Assembly: GCF_015711605.1 (NCBI RefSeq)
Contig: NZ_JABTEZ010000005.1
Span: 434,001 to 498,000, forward strand
Length of the DNA stretch: 64,000 nucleotides
Source: Planomonospora sp. ID67723
Lineage (GTDB): Bacteria; Actinomycetota; Actinomycetes; Streptosporangiales; Streptosporangiaceae
Direction: 5' to 3'
A program made the translations under genes and the position numbers. The notes beneath the pieces were generated by a model. The model saw only the letters and a program-made list of their open reading frames with translations. It was not told the DNA's origin and ran no database searches. Positions 60,417 to 64,000 of this stretch are shown here, piece by piece. Numbering within the stretch: position 1 is the first letter of the stretch; each line of letters opens with the position of its first letter.

Positions 60417-61064
60417 GTGCTGTCCTACCCCGCCAAGATCCCGCTGTCCAGCCGGACCCTGAACCACCTCGCCGACCGGATCCGTGTCCGCCGCCGCCGG
60501 CGCCGCTCCCGCTGACGGCGGTTGGGCCCCGCTGACCAGGCGCCACTCGCCTTGGCGCACCTGCGAAACGGCGATACCTGCACCCGCCTCGCTGCCGGGT
60601 CCGGCATCGGTGTGGCCACCGCCCGGCGCTACGTCCGCGAAGCCGTCGACCTGCTCGCCGCCGCTGCGGACGACTTGGCCGCCGCCATGAACCGGATCCG
60701 CGAGCCGGCCTATGCGATCCTCGACGGCACGCTGACCTCGATAGACCGGGTTGCCGACCAGAAGCCCCACTACTCCGGGAAGCACAAACGCCACGGCGTG
60801 AACGTGCAGGTCATCGCAGACACCGCCGGCCGGCTGATCTGGGCCTCAGCGGCGCTGCCCGGCCGCACTCACGACCTGAACGCCGCCCGTCGACTCGGCA
60901 TTGTCCAGGCGTTGACCAGCGCAGAAGTGATCACGTTCGCCGACAAGGGATGTCAAGGCGCCGGCGGCACCATCTCCGTGTTTTGTTCAAACGCCACCGA
61001 TCCCGACCGAAACTCCAACGCCGGCAGGAGCGCTGCAAGGGGACAGGCCTTGGCTGAATCTTGA
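60417..61064 (+). pseudogene. IS5-type transposase, inactivated
   Basis: The frame starts VLSYPAKIPLSSRTL and has an in-frame TGA after RRRRRRSR (near 60512), then continues with LALAHLRNGDTCTRLAAG, AYAILDGTLTSIDRVADQ, GKHKRHGVNVQVI and the DDE-type ALPGRTHDLNAARRLG. Past TFADKGCQGAGG (about 60960) the frame shifts: the FKRHRSRPKLQRRQ segment continues in another frame, and the rest is missing. It has a stop codon, a frameshift and a 3' truncation, so it is dead. Confidence 0.85.
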
Positions 61065-61107
61065 GTTGGCGTGCAAACCGAGCGGAAATGTGTTTGATGT
61101 GGATCCT

Positions 61108-61404
61108 CTACCCTTCGCGGTATAGCTCGTAATAGGTATTTGACCCTCTATAGCATGATGCATTAATGCCCTGGGCTCCATACGAGGCTGCGGCGGCCCA
61201 GCAGGCAGGGCCAGCATTAGGGCCCGAGTAGCTTCTTACGTAATACCATGCGAGAATCTGCGCATTATTGTTCGGATGGTGGATCGACGCCGAAACTGAT
61301 TGGGGTGAAGTGCTTGATGAGGCCAGGGCGACAGATGAGGTGAATGTAAATGTACCGCTTGCTGCCAGTGTGATAAGCCCGACAATGATTGATCTGGGTT
61401 TCAT
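61108..61404 (-). CDS. Small secreted protein, unrecognised
   Basis: A 98-residue protein. It begins MKPRSIIVGLITLAASGTFT with a good signal peptide (cleavage near residue 29, SVALA-SSS). The mature part of about 70 residues is Ser/Asn/Tyr-rich, with two Cys (PACWAAAASYG and ASCYRG) likely bridged. AGGAGC lies 3 nt before the ATG. GC content is clearly lower than the surroundings, and it lies between IS relics, so horizontal origin is likely. No function is recognised; it resembles antimicrobial or surface peptides only in general size. Confidence 0.65.
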   Translation of the reverse strand: MKPRSIIVGLITLAASGTFTFTSSVALASSSTSPQSVSASIHHPNNNAQILAWYYVRSYSGPNAGPACWAAAASYGAQGINASCYRGSNTYYELYREG

Positions 61405-61864
61405 TGTGCTCCTTATTGATGGGCTGTCGTGAAATCGAACCTATGGGGAGACTTTAATTTGATCAAGACTTGACTTGGTTGTGCGGATTTGTTATTGGGA
61501 TTTCAACTTCATATCCCTTCGGTGCTCTTGTGGCTACGTTTGGTTGCAATGTGACTGGGGAGGGAGCATTTCCATCCTGGGTAGCGGTCCTCCTCAACGA
61601 GTTACAGGACGAGGGCGGCCTGTACGATCGCGGTGCTCATAGAGGGCGGCAGCGCAGCTAGCCCTTCAGTCGAAGGTCGTCGGTTCTGCGGCAGCTCACC
61701 GATCTCAAGGGCGGGTAGCGGGCGTGCATGCAGGCGCCGTTGCTGGACATCTCGCCGACTGTCATTGACCGGGAGCGCGCAGATGAGTAGGCCGATCAAC
61801 TGGAAGACCTGCTGGAGGTAAGGCAGATCCCCCCGCTGATCTGCGACACCGGGCAACCGCAGGT
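61405..61864. other. 460-bp gap, low-GC and degenerate
   Basis: No supported gene. Just upstream of the secreted-protein gene on the minus strand, TTGATC and TAGGTT are separated by 17 bp and could be promoter elements. The remaining 350 bp mix low-GC and high-GC stretches, with open frames interrupted by stops, and resemble decayed transposon DNA leading into the IS701 relic. Confidence 0.5.
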
Positions 61865-62400
61865 GTGCGTGACCTGCTCGGGCCGTTGTCGCGCAAGAAC
61901 GGCTGGCAACTGGCTGAGCACGCCGGTGATCCCGTTCTCCACGGTCAGTAACACTTGCTGGCCCGCGTTCGTTGGGGCACCGATGAGCTGCGCGTCTTCA
62001 TGCGCCGCTACATGATCGAGGGCTTGGACGATGGGGGCGTTGGCCCAGGCCCGGCCGGGGTCGGGATGCTGGTGATCGATCAGACAGGGTCCGCCAAGAA
62101 GGGCCCCGTCCCGCCCCGGGGTGGCCCGCTAGTTCACCGGCACGCTCAGCAGGATCTTTCCGTGCCAGGTAGGCCTGGTGGTGGCCTGGGCCACCACCGC
62201 GGGACAGGCCCTCATCGACTGGGAGCTGTATCTGCTCAAGGAGTGGGGCGACGGTCGGTGCGCTGCCGTGCTGCGTATGTTCCCGAGTGCGTGGAGTTCG
62301 CCACCACGTCGCGGCAGGCCAAGCAGATGATCAACCGGATCCTGCCGGACTTGCCCGAGGGACGGGTGTGGCCGGCCGGTGCCGCCGACAGTGCCGTCGC
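61865..62400 (+). pseudogene. IS701-family transposase, inactivated
   Basis: The frame reads VRDLLGPLSRKNGWQLAEHA, then GDPVLHGQ, a TAA stop, and HLLARVRWGTDELRVFMRRY, MIEGL, with GMLVIDQTGSAKKG (first catalytic Asp) near 62080. Beyond this, matching pieces are in other frames: QALIDWELYLLKEWGDGR and then KQMINRILPDLPEGRVWPAG. It has a stop and at least two frameshifts, and lacks its 3' end. Confidence 0.8.
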
Positions 62401-62786
62401 ACCCGTGCTCTTGCACGAACCGTCGCACGGCCACCGCCCGGCTCATATCGCTAACCGCGATAGAGCCGCCGATCTCCAGCTGAAGAGTCAGGCGAGTGAT
62501 CGTGGATTTTGGAAACGACGAAGCCGGCACGGGAGAGGGGCCCTCACCGTGCCGGCCGGTCTTCCACCGGTCATGCCGGCTTCCGCGATCTCTCTGATCT
62601 CGCCGGTCGCGCCGTGGCGGAATCGGTGCGGCGAGCGGGGTCGGTGCGCCGGACGGGCCGCCGCGCCGCACTGCCCCCCGCAGGCGGAGCGGCGGTCCGT
62701 CCGGCTGTGCCCTCTCCCCTGGAGGACACAGGACTGGTCAGGGAGGGGTGCCGGGTCCCCGCCAAGGCACGGACCCGGCCGCTTCC
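62401..62786. other. 386-bp gap after the IS701 relic
   Basis: No supported gene. It contains the strong hairpin at 62523-62556. The minus-strand frame here has no recognisable homology, and the open frame upstream of 62400 does not extend convincingly. Confidence 0.5.
62523..62556 (-). terminator. GC-rich hairpin, possible terminator
   Basis: GCCGGCACGG (62523-62532) and CCGTGCCGGC (62547-62556) form a 10-bp stem with a 14-nt loop. It is 230 bp beyond the lipoprotein stop on the minus strand, so a role as its terminator is possible but distant. Confidence 0.4.
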
Positions 62787-63179
62787 CTAGGAGCAGGCGG
62801 CGACAAGCTGGGTCTGGAGCTCCTGGGTCTTCTTGCCCAGGTCCTGGACCGCGGCAGTGGCGGAGGCCGGGTCGCTGGCGTCGATCTTCAGGTTGCCGAT
62901 CGAGGTGGCGAAGTTGTTGAGCGCCGTGGCCAGCTCACCCTCGGCCTGGCCCGCCAGGTTCTTCAGATCCGCGGCGAACTTCTGGTTCGCCTCGTTGAAC
63001 TTGTTGAGGTCGCCGGCGGAGGCGGCCGCAGCGGTGGAGTACTCCTGGGTGATCTTCGTCCAGGGGGCTTCGCTGCAGAGAGCGGAGTTGGCGCCACCGC
63101 TGCAGGCGGCGGTCAGGGAGACGAGTGCGGTCCCCGCGACGGCGACGGCGATACGGCGGGGGGAGAGGACGCGGAACAT
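62787..63179 (-). CDS. Small lipoprotein, helical
   Basis: A 130-residue lipoprotein. The start at ATG 63179 has AAAGG 6 nt upstream. A signal peptide ends in the lipobox LTAAC with Cys26; the mature part has a pair of Cys (ALCSEAP and the final AACS) and is otherwise predicted to be mostly helical (AATALNNFATSIGNL-type heptads). No family is recognised; size and helix pattern resemble other uncharacterised actinobacterial lipoproteins. Confidence 0.75.
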   Translation of the reverse strand: MFRVLSPRRIAVAVAGTALVSLTAACSGGANSALCSEAPWTKITQEYSTAAAASAGDLNKFNEANQKFAADLKNLAGQAEGELATALNNFATSIGNLKIDASDPASATAAVQDLGKKTQELQTQLVAACS

Positions 63180-63396
63180 TGCTTGCCTTTCATTGCAAAC
63201 TGTGACGATCTGAACCGTAGGGGCCCGCCCTTGCGGATCGCTTACACGGCGCTTACAACTGGGACTCATTTACGCGAGCCCAGGTCGTCGGGGATGAGCC
63301 CGGCGCGCCGCGCGCGACCGCCCGCACGGGCCGGAACCGGTGTGATCCGCTGGTTCGTGACTGTCTGTTCCGTCGGAGGCGATTGTCCGTTCCCTG

Positions 63397-63492
63397 TCAG
63401 AAGGGCAGGGGGCGGCCCGAGGGGGTGCGCAGGTCGAGCGGGACGGGCTGGCGGGGCGGCCGGGGCCTCTGGAGGATTTGAACCCTTTTCAT
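63397..63492 (-). CDS. Probable 31-residue Arg/Pro-rich peptide
   Basis: ATG at 63492 with GGGAG 6 nt upstream opens a 31-codon frame ending TGA. It starts MKRVQILQRPRPPRQPVPLD and ends with TPSGRPLPF. Pro and Arg make up about half of the residues; there is no Cys and no signal peptide. It lies 96 bp after the stop of a repeat-protein gene on the same strand. The ribosome-binding site and complete short frame support a gene, but no homologue is known to me. It could be a ribosomally made peptide, a leader peptide or a regulatory small protein. Confidence 0.45.
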   Translation of the reverse strand: MKRVQILQRPRPPRQPVPLDLRTPSGRPLPF

Positions 63493-63587
63493 GTCCTACT
63501 CCCTTTTGTTGGAGTTTGGGAGAGACTATGCGACCCGACCGACATTTTCGTCCGGTTCGTGAGATTTTCTGTCTCGGCAGTACGGGT

Positions 63588-64000
63588 TCAGCGGCGCAGC
63601 ACGAAGCCGGCCTCGGCGTCCCCCCAGCCGACCGAGCCGACCACCCAGACCGTGCCGGTGCCGGGGACCCGGGCGATGCCGATGTGGTTGACGTCGTCCG
63701 ACACCTCGTACTGCTGGTCCTCCTCGTGGGCCCGCAGCAGCGGGCCGTACCGGGCGCTCCACCGCGTGCCGTCGAAGTGGAGCAGGAGCGCCTGCCCCGA
63801 GTGGTCGGCGTCCACGCCGCCGACCCACACGTCGTCGGCGCCGAACGCCGTCAGACCGTGCAGCGAACCCCGGGCGACCGGCACCTGCGACCGCTGCCAG
63901 CTCGACCCGTCCCAGTGCAGGACCAGCGGCTCCGCCCGGCGGTCGCCGTACACGTCCTCGGGGCCGGTGGAGATCTCGCCCACCGCCCAGACGTCGGACG
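63588..64000 (-). CDS. Beta-propeller-like repeat protein, 5' part outside the window
   Basis: The last 137 codons of a minus-strand gene; the 5' part continues past 64000. Repeating units of the type DVWAVG/DVYGD followed by LVLHWDGSSWQR and GADDVWVGGVDAD recur about every 55 residues, as in actinobacterial propeller-type exported proteins. No catalytic motif is seen in this part. The frame ends at 63588 with GFVLRR. Confidence 0.6.
   Translation of the reverse strand, partial: SDVWAVGEISTGPEDVYGDRRAEPLVLHWDGSSWQRSQVPVARGSLHGLTAFGADDVWVGGVDADHSGQALLLHFDGTRWSARYGPLLRAHEEDQQYEVSDDVNHIGIARVPGTGTVWVVGSVGWGDAEAGFVLRR

Noticed and set aside
60512-60522. In-frame stop in the IS5-type transposase as a programmed recoding site
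   Set aside because: The gene also has a frameshift and a missing 3' end, so decay explains the stop better.

Overview
The window reads as the chromosome of a high-GC, mycelial actinomycete. Almost every gene has extreme third-position GC, GTG and TTG starts are common, and the gene families are typical of Streptosporangiales (Streptosporangium, Nonomuraea, Planobispora and relatives): DasR-type operators, NgcEFG-like sugar uptake, an F420/PPOX flavoprotein, a giant SARP/AAA regulator, Ser/Thr kinases with Pro/Thr-rich tails, a second divergent EF-Tu. Placement below the phylum is inference from gene content.

Region by region: 0-5.3 kb holds a class II aldolase (-) divergent from an ngcEFG-like amino-sugar ABC importer (+). 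The 330-bp gap between them contains two DasR-type sites, a ROK-type palindrome and a further 16-bp palindrome. A pterin dehydratase and a Cu/Zn-SOD-like lipoprotein follow. 5.4-15.6 kb is housekeeping and signalling: chemoreceptor, spermidine-synthase-like protein, penicillin-binding protein, hemolysin III, GAF histidine kinase, PPOX protein, M20 amidohydrolase, L-lysine 6-transaminase and a LuxR-type HTH protein. tRNA-His with a clean terminator and oligoribonuclease come next. 16.7-23 kb is a membrane-signalling block on the minus strand: two receptor-like Ser/Thr kinases, a pseudokinase with an extracellular domain, and a DUF2510 protein. A MocR regulator and a divergent PPOX-like flavoprotein share an apparent operator at 23.69 kb.

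25.3-39.6 kb looks like a cell-surface polysaccharide locus: a DegT-type enzyme, two paralogous CelD/FemAB-like acyltransferases, a secreted GH39-like hydrolase, a DUF418 membrane protein, a large polytopic protein, a flippase, a polysaccharide deacetylase and two family-2 glycosyltransferases. Several genes overlap by 4 bp (ATGA/GTGA). Next to it lie a membrane-anchored sigma factor fused to an anti-sigma zinc motif (39.8-41.4 kb) and a solute-binding/VWA hybrid (41.5-43.3 kb).

43.5-59.2 kb holds a CDF-type protein, DUF4184, a TrmH-family methyltransferase, a small secreted protein, a divergent EF-Tu, DUF899, a D,D-carboxypeptidase, DedA, a secreted protein, a SARP/AAA regulator, and a trio of LPG-synthase-like membrane protein, PIG-L deacetylase and GT4 glycosyltransferase. 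59.2-62.6 kb is an insertion-sequence graveyard (IS701-like and IS5-like remnants) enclosing an intact thioesterase and a small secreted protein. The end of the window holds a small lipoprotein, a probable 31-residue Arg/Pro-rich peptide gene and the 3' part of a repeat protein.

The most distinctive points are the stacked amino-sugar operators, the kinase/pseudokinase block, the polysaccharide locus with its duplicated acyltransferase, the sigma/anti-sigma fusion, and the tiny peptide gene. No CRISPR array, rRNA, riboswitch or complete prophage was seen.
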